Positions 26,827 through 35,619 of a DNA stretch of 64,000 nucleotides are shown here, piece by piece. The position numbers and the translations under genes are program-made. Source of the stretch: DASQHW01 sp038209365 (GTDB taxonomy: Bacteria > Actinomycetota > Acidimicrobiia > IMCC26256 > PALSA-610); assembly GCA_038209365.1 (NCBI GenBank), contig JBBQXS010000018.1:21590-85589 (forward strand). The letters are read 5' to 3'. The notes under the pieces are model-generated. The model searched no databases. It had not been told where the DNA came from and saw only the letters and a program-made list of their open reading frames with translations. Position 1 is the first letter of the stretch. Every line of letters begins with the position of its first letter.

Positions 26827-28527
26827 ATGACCGGCCATGACGTCACCACCTCCTTCGCGAGGACGCTCGTCGACGAATGGGTGCGGTCGGGAATCACGCA
26901 TGCCGTCGTGTCACCCGGCTCGCGCAACACGCCGCTCGTCCTGGCGCTCGCGCGCGATGGCCGGCTGCGTGTCGATGTCGTGCTCGACGAGCGGTCGGCG
27001 GCGTTCCGGGCCCTCGGTGTCGGCCTCGCAACCGGACGGCCGGCAATCGTGTGCTGTACGTCGGGGACGGCGGCCGCGAACATGCATCCGGCGGTGATCG
27101 AAGCGCACCACGCCCGCGTGCCGCTGCTCGTCTGTACGGCCGACCGGCCGCCCGAGCTGCGCGACTGGGGCGCGGGCCAGACCATCGAGCAGACCTACCT
27201 CTTCGGGCGCGCGGTGCGCTGGTACCACGATCCCGGGCCGCCGGTCGACGGGCGCGGCGTGGGCGCGCAGTGGCGCGCGCTCGCCGGGCGCGCCGTCGCC
27301 GAAGCGTTCGGCCCGCCGCCGGGGCCCGTACATCTCAACCTGCCGTTCCGAGAGCCACTGGTCCCCAGCGGGGCGTCGCTCGTCGACGACTGCGCGCGCG
27401 CCGACGGTCGGCCGTGGACACGAACAACACGCGTTCGCGCCGAAGCGGGCCCGAAGGACATCGCGGAGCTCGCCGAGCTCGTTCGCGCCCACCCGCGCGG
27501 CCTCGTCGTTGCCGGATGGGGCGCCGGGGCGGATCCGTCGACCGTGCACCGCTTCGCGGCGGCGGCCGGTTGGCCGGTGCTCGCCGACGCCATATCGCAA
27601 TTGCGCACGGGCGCGCAGACGGTGTCGACATACGAAGCGTTGCTTCGCAGCGAGCAGTTCGCGCGCGCCCACCGGCCGGAGCTCGTGCTCCGTCTGGGCG
27701 CCCCGCTCACGAGCAAGGTCGCGAACTCCTGGTTTGGCGTCGACGTACCTCACGTGGTCGTCGACCCGCACCGGTCGTGGCTCGACCCGCAGCGTTCGAC
27801 GGCGCACCACGTCGCGGCGGACGCGAACGGATTCCTGGCCTCGCTCACCGGCGCGCTCGGCGCGCAACCGGTGCACTCGCCGTGGCTCGTGAGCTGGTCC
27901 GCCGCGGAGCGCCGGGCGCGTGCCGCGATCGATCGCGTGCTCGACGACTGTGACGCGGCGATCGAGGGACAGGTGGCGCGTGATCTCGCTGCCGCGATTC
28001 CCGACGGTGGGACACTCGTGGTTGCGTCGAGCTTGCCGGTACGCGCTCTCGAGTGGTGCATGGCCCCGCGTACCGGGCTGCGCGTGCTCGCGAACCGGGG
28101 TGCCAACGGCATCGACGGTTTCGTCTCGACGGTTGCCGGCGTCGCGGCCGCAAACGAGGGAGCGCCAACCGTCGCATTGAGCGGTGATCTGTGCTTCCTG
28201 CACGACATCAATGGCCTCCTCCACATGGACCGGAACGCCGCGACGACCCTCGTCGTCATCGACAACGATGGGGGCGGCATCTTCTCCTACCTGCCGCAGC
28301 ACGATCTGCCGGAGTTCGAAGCGCTGTTCGCCACGCCGTCAGGCATCGATCCGGTCGCGGTTGCACGTGCGCATGGCGTCACCGCCGAGCGGATCGAGGG
28401 CCGCGCGAAATGGCACGAGCTCATCGCGGACGGCCCCGACGTCGTCGTCGTACCGGTCGACCGCGAAGCAAGCGTGGCGCACCATCGCCGAATGTGGGAC
28501 GCGGCCGCGACGGCAATCATGCACTGA
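26827..28527 (+). CDS. menD: SEPHCHC synthase (MenD)
   Basis: ThDP-dependent enzyme that adds 2-oxoglutarate-derived succinic semialdehyde to isochorismate, the first committed menaquinone step. 566 residues, full length. The N-terminal HAVVSPGSRNTPLVLAL, LDERSAAFRALG (catalytic Glu region) and CTSGTAAANMHPAVIEA are diagnostic; the C-terminal ThDP/Mg motif is in LSGDLCFLHDINGLL and IDNDGGGIFSYLPQ. It diverges from menH with only 17 bases between. No copy of the palindrome seen at menB is present in that gap. Confidence 0.97.
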   Translation: MTGHDVTTSFARTLVDEWVRSGITHAVVSPGSRNTPLVLALARDGRLRVDVVLDERSAAFRALGVGLATGRPAIVCCTSGTAAANMHPAVIEAHHARVPLLVCTADRPPELRDWGAGQTIEQTYLFGRAVRWYHDPGPPVDGRGVGAQWRALAGRAVAEAFGPPPGPVHLNLPFREPLVPSGASLVDDCARADGRPWTRTTRVRAEAGPKDIAELAELVRAHPRGLVVAGWGAGADPSTVHRFAAAAGWPVLADAISQLRTGAQTVSTYEALLRSEQFARAHRPELVLRLGAPLTSKVANSWFGVDVPHVVVDPHRSWLDPQRSTAHHVAADANGFLASLTGALGAQPVHSPWLVSWSAAERRARAAIDRVLDDCDAAIEGQVARDLAAAIPDGGTLVVASSLPVRALEWCMAPRTGLRVLANRGANGIDGFVSTVAGVAAANEGAPTVALSGDLCFLHDINGLLHMDRNAATTLVVIDNDGGGIFSYLPQHDLPEFEALFATPSGIDPVAVARAHGVTAERIEGRAKWHELIADGPDVVVVPVDREASVAHHRRMWDAAATAIMH

Positions 28528-28579
28528 GCGCGCGTAGCATTGCGCAGTCGAGTCACGAGCTGTGGGGAGACGAACGCGA

Positions 28580-30013
28580 ATGCAAGCGCGTGGAGGAGCG
28601 GGCATCGTACGCGAACGCTGGGCCGGCATCGCGCGCTCCGAGCCGCTCGGAAGGGTGCTCGTATACGTTGCGCTCGCGGTCGCGACCGCCGCGAGCAGTG
28701 TCCTACTGCTCACCGTCGAGTCGATCACACCAACGGAACGGGCGACGCTGCTGATCGTCGGGCTGGTGGCCTGGATCCTGCTGATCGCGCTCGGTTGGGC
28801 GCGGGGAACGCTGCCGCTCCGTCCAGTGCTCGGCGCGATCGTGCTGACATCACTGTTGGCGGTCGCAACCCCCTCGCACCAGTCGAAGGACGTGTTCTCG
28901 TACGCGATGTACGGACGCATCGTGACGGAGCACCACCACAATCCCTACGACACCTATCCGATGCATTTCGAGGGCGACCCGATGCGCCGCCACGTGAGCG
29001 CGGTCTGGCAGCGCACCCCGGACATCTACGGTCCCGCCTTCACCGTGCTGATGGCGGCGCTCGCACCCGTGATCGGCGAGTCGACGTTCATGGCCCGTTT
29101 CCTGTATCAGGTCATTGCCGCGGTCGCGGTCGGTGTCTTGTTGTGGCTGCTGTGGAAACGCACGCGAAGTCCCACCGCGTTGGCGTTCGTGGGGCTGCAC
29201 CCACTCGTGTCGGTGAGCGTCATCAACGGTGGGCATCCGGACGCCCTGATCGCCCTCGCGTTCCTGCTCGCGTTCCTGCTCGCTTTGGAGCGACGCGTCG
29301 TGCTCTGTGCCCTGGCCCTCGCGTTCGGTGTGGCGATCAACTTCAGCGTCATCGCGGCTGCCGTCGCGCTCGGCGTGTGGGCCGCGCGACGCTGGACACG
29401 TCCGGAGATCGTGAAACTGGCGGCGATCACGCTCGGCCTCGGCGCGGCGCCGTATCTTCTCCTCTCGGGTTGGCTGGCCAACGCCAAGGCGCACCAGGAG
29501 CTGATCAGCCGGCTGTCGATCTGGAACCCGCTCGCGAGCCTGCTCACCGACTCGGGCCCGTTCCCCTTCGTGTCGTTGTCCACGCGTCAGCTGCGCTCCG
29601 TCATCCCCAACAGCACGACACTGATGGCCGCACTCTTGCTGATCTTCGTCCTGGTTCGGTTCACCGGACGGCGTACGCCCGAGCTCGCGATCGCCGCGGC
29701 GCTCACCGCGTTCCTGGTGACGAGCCCATGGGTGATGCCGTGGTATGCGTTCGCGGCGTTCCCGTTCCTCGCCATGCGCAAGCCGAGCCTGCTGACCTGG
29801 TCGGTCGCGATCTACAGCGCGTTCATCCTGATGAGCGACCAGTTCCCGTCGCTGTCGCCGCAGGTGGTGGGGAGCCTCACGCACCACTTCTACCAAACTG
29901 CCGTACCGGTGCTCGCGTGCATCGCGTGCGTCGTGGCGATCGTCGCCCGGCCGCGCTCCCGTGACGTCTCCACGCCGATGGCCGAGGACGAGCTTGCGCT
30001 CCTGAGCGCGTAG
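28580..30013 (+). CDS. Polytopic GT-C-type glycosyltransferase (mannosyltransferase-like)
   Basis: About 477 residues with ten or more hydrophobic helices. The lumenal segment after TM3, ATPSHQSKDVFSYAMYGRI, followed by HHHNPYDTYP and WQRTPDIYGPAF, is the pattern of actinobacterial polyprenol-phosphate-mannose-dependent alpha-mannosyltransferases (MptA/MptB-like). Its probable role is envelope glycan or lipoglycan elongation outside the membrane. The ATG at 28580 has GGGGAGA nine bases upstream; a GTG at 28562 is an alternative. It sits inside the menaquinone region between menD and menF without an evident link to that pathway. Confidence 0.82.
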   Translation: MQARGGAGIVRERWAGIARSEPLGRVLVYVALAVATAASSVLLLTVESITPTERATLLIVGLVAWILLIALGWARGTLPLRPVLGAIVLTSLLAVATPSHQSKDVFSYAMYGRIVTEHHHNPYDTYPMHFEGDPMRRHVSAVWQRTPDIYGPAFTVLMAALAPVIGESTFMARFLYQVIAAVAVGVLLWLLWKRTRSPTALAFVGLHPLVSVSVINGGHPDALIALAFLLAFLLALERRVVLCALALAFGVAINFSVIAAAVALGVWAARRWTRPEIVKLAAITLGLGAAPYLLLSGWLANAKAHQELISRLSIWNPLASLLTDSGPFPFVSLSTRQLRSVIPNSTTLMAALLLIFVLVRFTGRRTPELAIAAALTAFLVTSPWVMPWYAFAAFPFLAMRKPSLLTWSVAIYSAFILMSDQFPSLSPQVVGSLTHHFYQTAVPVLACIACVVAIVARPRSRDVSTPMAEDELALLSA

Positions 30014-30017
30014 TCCG

Positions 30018-31196
30018 TCAGGGGCGAACGAGCGCCCGCAGCATCGGCTCGAGCTTCTGCTGGGTCTCGTACCACTCGGCTTCGGGATCGGACCCGGTGA
30101 CGATTCCCGCGCCCGAATGCAAGAGCGCGCTGGTGCCCTCGAGCGCGCCGCAGCGCAGCGCGACGACGAACTCGCCGTCGCCACGGGCGTCGACCCAGCC
30201 GCAGGGGCCCGCGTAGCTTCCGCGACCCATCGGTTCGAGCCGTCGGATCGCATCGAGCGCGGTCGCGCGCGGCGTGCCGGCGACCGCGGGAGTGGGATGC
30301 AGCGCGCGCACGAGGTCGATCGCCGATGCGCGGGCGTCCGTGCAGCGGGCGGATACCGACGTTGCCAGGTGCGTCACGTCCGCGAGCACGAGCGGTGCGG
30401 GTCCTTCGGCGCGTGCCGCGCCGCACGTCGGTGTGAGCGCGCGCACCACCGCGTCCACGACAACGGCGTGCTCGTGCGCGTCCTTCCGGGACGCGAGCAG
30501 CCCGGCAACGTCGGTCCCGGTGCCCGCAAGCGGTCGCGACAGCACGTCGTTCCCGCGCTTGCGGACGAGGAGCTCGGGGGTCGCACCGACGAAGCCGCCG
30601 GCGGCGTAGACCGTGCATCCCGGTTGCGTCCGGCGGAGCTCGGCGAGCACGGTCCGCGGCTCGAACGGGCGGTCGGCCTCCACGCGCACCGCGCGGGCGA
30701 GGACGACCTTTTCGAGGTGCCCGGCGTCGATGAGTGCGAGTGCATCCACAACGGCTTCGCGCCACTCTTCGGCGGTCGTACACGGTTCGATGCGGAAACG
30801 CGACGGGCGGCCGGCGGCAACGCGGAGCGGCGCCGGCTCGTCGGCCCGACCCACGACCGTGCACCAGCCGCGCCCGTCGGCATCGCGTGCGGTGATCAGA
30901 GAGGGCACGATCAGGTGGCCCCCACCCGCGAACGGCAGCGCGCCGACCGCGCGGGGGCCGGCCCACGCCGGCGCCTCCGTGTCGCGGTCGTGTGCGAGTG
31001 CCCGCAGCAAGGCGGGCGCATCGGCCGGCGCGACGGTTGCCGCGACGCCGCTGGTGACGAAGCCGGCACCGCCGTCGAGCCAGGCGAAGCCGCCGCGACC
31101 CAGCCGGTCGAGTAAGTCGAACGAATCGGCGGGCACGTCGAGAGGGCGCGTCCGCGCGACCAGGCGCGACGAGGACGACACAGTCACGTGCGTCAT
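30018..31196 (-). CDS. menF: Isochorismate synthase
   Basis: Converts chorismate to isochorismate, feeding MenD. 392 residues of the chorismate-binding family. Conserved pieces: GHLEKVVLARAVRVE, FVGATPELLVRK, SRPLAGTGTD, SRKDAHEHAVVVDAVV with the Mg ligands, HPTPAVAGTPRATAL, and C-terminal GAGIVTGSDPEAEWYETQQK. With no salicylate or siderophore genes nearby and menD, menE and menB beside it, MenF is the natural assignment over EntC or DhbC. The ATG overlaps the menG stop (ATGA), making it the last gene of merR-menG-menF. Confidence 0.93.
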   Translation of the reverse strand: MTHVTVSSSSRLVARTRPLDVPADSFDLLDRLGRGGFAWLDGGAGFVTSGVAATVAPADAPALLRALAHDRDTEAPAWAGPRAVGALPFAGGGHLIVPSLITARDADGRGWCTVVGRADEPAPLRVAAGRPSRFRIEPCTTAEEWREAVVDALALIDAGHLEKVVLARAVRVEADRPFEPRTVLAELRRTQPGCTVYAAGGFVGATPELLVRKRGNDVLSRPLAGTGTDVAGLLASRKDAHEHAVVVDAVVRALTPTCGAARAEGPAPLVLADVTHLATSVSARCTDARASAIDLVRALHPTPAVAGTPRATALDAIRRLEPMGRGSYAGPCGWVDARGDGEFVVALRCGALEGTSALLHSGAGIVTGSDPEAEWYETQQKLEPMLRALVRP

Positions 31197-31903
31197 GCGC
31201 GCGTTCCCGTGAAGAGCTGGGCCGCGCCGAACCCGAGCGTGCGGCGACTCACCGCCTCGACCCCGGCAACTGCGAGCATGTCGCACATTGCCGGCACCGA
31301 AGGCAGGTACGAGGTCGAGGCGGGGAGATACCGGTAGGCGTCCCGATCCGACACGAGCCCGCCGACGAAGGGCACGACCCGGCGGAACCATGCGCCGTGC
31401 ACCGCACGCGCGGCGGGGCTCTCCGGCTCCGCCACATCGAGCAGCGCCAACCGTCCGCCGGGCCGCAGCACTCGCGCACACTCCGCGAACGTGGGCGGGA
31501 GCGCGGAGAAGTTGCGGAGCGCGAAGCCGCACATGACACCGTCGAACGCGCCGGTCGGGAAGGGCATGCGCAGCGCGTCGGCGCGTACGAGCGGCGCGTC
31601 GGTGCGGGCCGCGTGCAACATGCCGAGCGAGAAGTCGACGCCCACCGGACGGAGCCCGGCCGCGCCCAAGATCCGGCACAGATCCCCCGTGCCGCACGCC
31701 AGGTCGAGTACTCGCGCGCCGGCCGGCAGCGCGAGCGCGTCCACGGCCACGTGGCGCCAGCGCACGTCCATGCGGAAGGTCAGTGCGCGGTTGAGCAGGT
31801 CGTATCGAGGGGCGATGCGATCGAACATCGCTTCGACGACGCGGGGCTTGTCGTCGTCGGAGGGAAGGATCGTCGTGGTGACCGCCCTGCTCACGTCGTC
31901 CAT
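31193..31903 (-). CDS. menG: Demethylmenaquinone methyltransferase
   Basis: Last step of menaquinone synthesis (also called ubiE). 236 residues. The family signature FDRIAPRYDLLNR is at 27-39, SAM motif I VLDLACGTGD at 65-74, then VGVDFSLGML and the UbiE-specific FDGVMCGFALRNF. The C-terminal part includes PSVPAMCDML. The start overlaps the merR stop by 13 bases and the stop overlaps menF as ATGA, so the three genes are translationally coupled. The preferred start is ATG 31903. Confidence 0.95.
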   Translation of the reverse strand: MDDVSRAVTTTILPSDDDKPRVVEAMFDRIAPRYDLLNRALTFRMDVRWRHVAVDALALPAGARVLDLACGTGDLCRILGAAGLRPVGVDFSLGMLHAARTDAPLVRADALRMPFPTGAFDGVMCGFALRNFSALPPTFAECARVLRPGGRLALLDVAEPESPAARAVHGAWFRRVVPFVGGLVSDRDAYRYLPASTSYLPSVPAMCDMLAVAGVEAVSRRTLGFGAAQLFTGTRA

Positions 31904-32670
31904 CCCGACTCGAGGCGGCGGGCGGCCTCCACGTTCACTGCAGCGAGCTCCGTTGGCTCGCCGACGGACTCGAGATGCTCTTGCGCGACCTCGAGCAGCA
32001 CACGCTGGAAATGGTGCGCGACGAGCGTGGTCACCGCGGGAAGCAACGTGCGGAACGCATCGACGAGCTGCTCTGCCTTCTCGACGTCGGGAAGATCCGA
32101 GGCGCGCAGCGGCGTGCGCACGTACCGATCGAACAACGCGACCGCAGCTTCGGCAATGTCGCGCGTCATGTCGTGGTGCTCGTGCGCAAGGGTCAACAGG
32201 TCGGGGAGCGGCAGCCCTTGCTCGAGCAATCGAAGCCCCTGCTGGACGACGGCGACGTCGGCGCTCGTGTACCGCGGCTCGCCGTCGTGCACGCGCGGGA
32301 CGAGCAAGTGTTCGCGGGCGACGGCTTCGAGCAGCGCGTGGGGAACGCCCGAGCGGTCGGCGAGCTCGCCGAGCGTCAAGAACTCCTCCGGCCCTTCGGC
32401 GTCGGCCGCTGCCACCGCGGCGGCCAGCGGAATGTCGGTCGCATCGAGCTGCCCGTCCAGCATGCGACCGATCAGCGCGAGCGTGAGCCCGCGCCCGCGC
32501 AGCTCCCGGATGCGTTGCAGCCGCTCGAGGTGCTCGGCGCCGTACCACGCGATCCGTCCTTCGCGCACCGGGGGAGCCAGCAACCGGCGCTTCTGGTAGA
32601 AGCGAATCGTGTCGACCGAGGTCTCCGCGCGCCGGGCGAGGTCCTCGACGCGGCATCGGTCAGACGTCAC
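31891..32670 (-). CDS. MerR-family transcriptional regulator heading the menG-menF operon
   Basis: 259 residues. The N-terminal winged helix-turn-helix is typical MerR: CRVEDLARRAETSVDTIRFY, QKRRLLAPP, then the wing RIAWYGAEHLERL and the helix GLTLALIGRMLDG. The long C-terminal part (about 180 residues) has two helical regions and no metal-binding Cys cluster, so the signal is probably organic and is unknown. It is first in a coupled unit with menG and menF and begins with GTG seven bases downstream of a 26-base palindrome, a sign of autoregulation. The same element lies in the menE/menB promoter region, so a menaquinone-specific regulator is proposed. Confidence 0.88.
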   Translation of the reverse strand: MTSDRCRVEDLARRAETSVDTIRFYQKRRLLAPPVREGRIAWYGAEHLERLQRIRELRGRGLTLALIGRMLDGQLDATDIPLAAAVAAADAEGPEEFLTLGELADRSGVPHALLEAVAREHLLVPRVHDGEPRYTSADVAVVQQGLRLLEQGLPLPDLLTLAHEHHDMTRDIAEAAVALFDRYVRTPLRASDLPDVEKAEQLVDAFRTLLPAVTTLVAHHFQRVLLEVAQEHLESVGEPTELAAVNVEAARRLESGWTT

Positions 32671-32677
32671 GAGTCCG

Positions 32678-32703
32678 ATTCTAGGAGTGATTGCTCCCAG
32701 AAT
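32678..32703. promoter_or_regulatory. 26-base palindrome upstream of merR
   Basis: ATTCT and AGAAT form the outer arms, GGAG and CTCC the inner ones, around TGATTG: overall ATTCT-n-GGAG-nnATnn-CTCC-n-AGAAT. On the minus strand TAGAAT, immediately 3' of the inner CTCC arm, is a credible -10 for merR, with the GTG start seven bases beyond the palindrome, implying a very short or absent leader. The inner 22 bases match 24351-24372 with one change. The palindrome is seen directly; MerR binding and the promoter are inferred. Confidence 0.65.
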
Positions 32704-32751
32704 CGCTACCGGGCGCTCCGGCCCGTTCGCACCGGCCCCTTCGCACCGGCC

Positions 32752-33519
32752 TTACGTGCTGCGCCAGACCGGCCGACGCTTCTCGGCGAAGGCGGTCGCG
32801 CCCTCCACCGCGTCGCCGCTCTCGAAGACGGGCATCATCAGCTCGAGGGTCCGCGTCCAGCCGTCGGCTTCGCTCAGCTCTGCTGCCTCACGCACGAGGC
32901 GCCGAGAATTGCGCACGGCAATCGGCGAGTTCTCGCCAATGCGGTCGGCGAGGCCGATCGCCTCGCCGAGCACTCGTTCGGCAGGGACGACGCGGTTGAC
33001 CAGACCGAGTTGCAGCGCCCGGTCGGCGTCGATCGGATCACCCGTCATCGCAAGTTCGAGCGCGATCGCGAGCGGGACGCGTTTCGGAAGGCGGATGAGC
33101 CCGCCGGCTGCGGCCATCAGCCCGCGTTTCACCTCGGGGATCCCGAAGCGAGCGGTCTCGGCCGCGACGACGAGGTCGCACGAGAGCACGATCTCGAAGC
33201 CCCCCGCGAGGGCCGGCCCGTTCACCGCGGCGATGATCGGCTTCGGAAAGTCGCGCGTCACGATCCCGGCGAAGCCGCCCTTGCCGCGCGCGATGTCGTT
33301 CGCCTTTCCCGCGGCGACGACCTTCAGGTCGGCGCCCGCGGAGAACACGTCACCGCGCCCGGTCACGACGACTGCGCGCAGCTCGGCATCCGACTCGACC
33401 TCGTCGAGCACCGCGGCCATCGCCTGGCTCACCTCCGGGCTGATCGCGTTGCGCGCCTCCGGCCGGTTCAACGTCACGAGCGCGATGTGCTCGCGCCGTT
33501 CGAGCTCCACGACGGTCAT
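32752..33519 (-). CDS. Enoyl-CoA hydratase/isomerase family protein
   Basis: 255-residue crotonase-fold protein. Oxyanion-hole segments FSAGADLKVV and NGPALAGGFEIVLSCDLVVA are clear, and the conserved FGIPEVKRGLMAAAGG carries the Glu expected in hydratases. It ends FAEKRRPVW, the usual C-terminal tag. The ATG overlaps the stop of the MFS gene as ATGA, so it is co-translated with the MFS and the second hydratase. The acyl substrate is unknown; beta-oxidation of some acid is likely. It precedes merR by 49 bases, but the intervening palindrome suggests a separate start there. Confidence 0.9.
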   Translation of the reverse strand: MTVVELERREHIALVTLNRPEARNAISPEVSQAMAAVLDEVESDAELRAVVVTGRGDVFSAGADLKVVAAGKANDIARGKGGFAGIVTRDFPKPIIAAVNGPALAGGFEIVLSCDLVVAAETARFGIPEVKRGLMAAAGGLIRLPKRVPLAIALELAMTGDPIDADRALQLGLVNRVVPAERVLGEAIGLADRIGENSPIAVRNSRRLVREAAELSEADGWTRTLELMMPVFESGDAVEGATAFAEKRRPVWRST

Positions 33520-34790
33520 GCTGCGGACCCTACCTCCACCGGCTCGTCGATTGCCTCGGTGGCCCCGGGGCGAAACGCGCGGACGACCAACAAGACTCCG
33601 CCGAGCACCACTGCCGCACCGAACGTCGTCGCGCGCAAGCCCACGTGGTCGGCGACCTTGCCCTGCATCACCGCGCCGAGCGGGTACAACGCGCCGAGGA
33701 TCACTGTGAAGACGGACACGACCCGACCCCGGATGTGCGCGGGCGCCCGGAGTTGCGCAATGGACGTGAAGGTCGAGAGCGCGCCGAGGTAGAAGGCGCC
33801 GACCACCAGCAACGCGAGCGCCGCGGTCGCGAGGTTCGGCGCGTACGAGTACGCGGCGAGCGCGAACGGGAGCGTGCCCATCATCGTGAGCATCACCCGG
33901 CGGGGGCCGAGTCGTTGCATCAGGCTGCCGAGCGAGAGCGCCATCGCGACCGCGCCGATGCCCTGCGCGGTGACCAGGACGGAAGTGCCGCTTCCGGCAT
34001 CGTGCAGTACCTCCACCGCCATCGCCGGTACCAACGCGATGAACGGTGCGGCCAGGAAGGTGTTCACACACATCGCAGCCGCGGTGATCCGCAATCCGGG
34101 CTCGCGACTGACGAAGCGGAACCCCTCGCGGATGGAATGCCACAACCGGTCGTCGGCAGCGCGGGACGCCGGCGGCGGCAACGTGAGCGTGAGGAGGACC
34201 GCGACCACCGCGAAGAAGCTGACCGCGTTCACGATCTCGGCGGCCGCGAAGCGGTCGGCGCCGATCACCACGCTCGCGAGCACGGGCCCGACCACCCGTC
34301 CGAGGTTGTATTGCGCCGAGGACAGTGCGATGGCACCGGGGAGATCCTGCGTGGGGACCAGGTCGGGAAGCATCGCCTGGAACGCGGGGAAGCCGAGCGC
34401 CGCACAGATGCCGTTCCCGAGCGCGACGAGAGTGACGACCGGCGCCGACGGGTGCCCGATCGTGAAGAGCAGCGCCAGGAGCGCCGCGAGCGCGGTCTGC
34501 ACGAGCGTCGTCCCGAGCAGGAGCCACTTGCGGGGCAATCGGTCGGCGAGAGCACCGCCGAGCGGGCCGAAGAACGCGATCGGCAGGAAAGCGGCCGCGG
34601 CGACGGTGCCGGTCCACGCCGCCTGACCCGTGTGCTTGGTCACGTAGATCCCGAGCGCGATGGATTCCATCCACGTGCCGATGTTCGACAGGAACGCGCC
34701 GGTCCACAGGCGCGCGTAGGCGCCGTGACGGAACGGCGCGAGTGCGGGGAGTCGGCGCCGGCGCGCGGTTCTGGCTAGCCGCTCGACCAC
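33516..34790 (-). CDS. MFS transporter (EntS/DHA3-like)
   Basis: 424 residues with about twelve hydrophobic helices. The start of TM1 is LWTGAFLSNIGTWMESIALG and the loop 2-3 motif is GGALADRLPRKWLLL. Further segments (MLPDLVPTQDLPGAIALSS, LGRVVGPVLAS) fit the EntS/MFS_3 group, often drug or siderophore exporters. The GTG at 34790 overlaps the 3' end of the upstream hydratase by 16 bases and the stop overlaps the next hydratase, so it is in the middle of a coupled three-gene unit. The cargo is unknown. Confidence 0.9.
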   Translation of the reverse strand: MVERLARTARRRRLPALAPFRHGAYARLWTGAFLSNIGTWMESIALGIYVTKHTGQAAWTGTVAAAAFLPIAFFGPLGGALADRLPRKWLLLGTTLVQTALAALLALLFTIGHPSAPVVTLVALGNGICAALGFPAFQAMLPDLVPTQDLPGAIALSSAQYNLGRVVGPVLASVVIGADRFAAAEIVNAVSFFAVVAVLLTLTLPPPASRAADDRLWHSIREGFRFVSREPGLRITAAAMCVNTFLAAPFIALVPAMAVEVLHDAGSGTSVLVTAQGIGAVAMALSLGSLMQRLGPRRVMLTMMGTLPFALAAYSYAPNLATAALALLVVGAFYLGALSTFTSIAQLRAPAHIRGRVVSVFTVILGALYPLGAVMQGKVADHVGLRATTFGAAVVLGGVLLVVRAFRPGATEAIDEPVEVGSAA

Positions 34791-35554
34791 TTCGGCGCGC
34801 GCTTCTCGAGGAACGCGCGCATGCCTTCGTGCGCGTCGTCGGCCTGCGCGTTGTCGACCATTACCGGGCATGCGACGGCGTACGCGGCATCTTCGGGCAG
34901 CTGGTCCTGCGCGTAGAACGCACGTTTCCCGAGCGCGAGCACATAGCCGCTGGCCTGCGCGATGCGGCCGGCGAGCGCGAGCACCTCGTCGTCGAGCCGG
35001 TCGGCGGGGACGACGCGGTTCACGAGACCCCACTCGAGCGCAGTACGCGCATCGATCATCTCTCCGGTGAGCAGCATCTCCAACGCGCGCTTGCGCCCGA
35101 CCGATCGGGCAACGGGCACCATCGGTGTCGAGCAGAACAGCCCGATGTTGACGCCCGGTGTCGCGAAGCGTGCATCTTCGGCGGCCACCGCCAGATCGCA
35201 CGCGGCGACGAGCTGACATCCGGCGGCGGTCGCGATGCCGTGCACCTTGGCGATGACCGGTTGGGGGAGCTCATGTAGCCGCGTCATCATCCGTACGCAC
35301 GTCGAGAACAGCTCCTCGTAGAAGCCGGCGTCACGGGTCGCAGTCATCTCCGCCAGGTCGTGGCCGGCCGAGAACGCGGGGCCGTTGCCCTCCACGACGA
35401 CGACACGAGCAGCGGGGTCGGCGGCGACGTCGTCGAGGGTGTCGATGACCGCTTGCATCAGCGCGAGCGACAGCGCATTGCGGCGCTCGGGGCGGTCGAG
35501 CACGACCCGGGCGATCGGTCCATCGCGATGCAGTTCCACGTGTGCACGGCCCAC
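34775..35554 (-). CDS. Enoyl-CoA hydratase/isomerase family protein
   Basis: 259 residues from a GTG at 35554. Crotonase motifs are RPERRNALSLAL, FSAGHDLAEM and HGIATAAGCQLVAACDLAVAAE; the later FATPGVNIGLFCSTPMV is characteristic of EchA/ECHDC3-like proteins. It ends FLEKRAPKW. It is the first gene of a coupled hydratase-MFS-hydratase unit. The usual catalytic Glu positions look altered (GVNIGLF), so hydratase activity itself is uncertain. Confidence 0.9.
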   Translation of the reverse strand: MGRAHVELHRDGPIARVVLDRPERRNALSLALMQAVIDTLDDVAADPAARVVVVEGNGPAFSAGHDLAEMTATRDAGFYEELFSTCVRMMTRLHELPQPVIAKVHGIATAAGCQLVAACDLAVAAEDARFATPGVNIGLFCSTPMVPVARSVGRKRALEMLLTGEMIDARTALEWGLVNRVVPADRLDDEVLALAGRIAQASGYVLALGKRAFYAQDQLPEDAAYAVACPVMVDNAQADDAHEGMRAFLEKRAPKWSSG

Positions 35555-35619
35555 GCGACCGATCGTAGGCCGACGGACGACTCTCCTGTTCTCTCGATGC
35601 GGCTGGAGCCGCGAGACCG

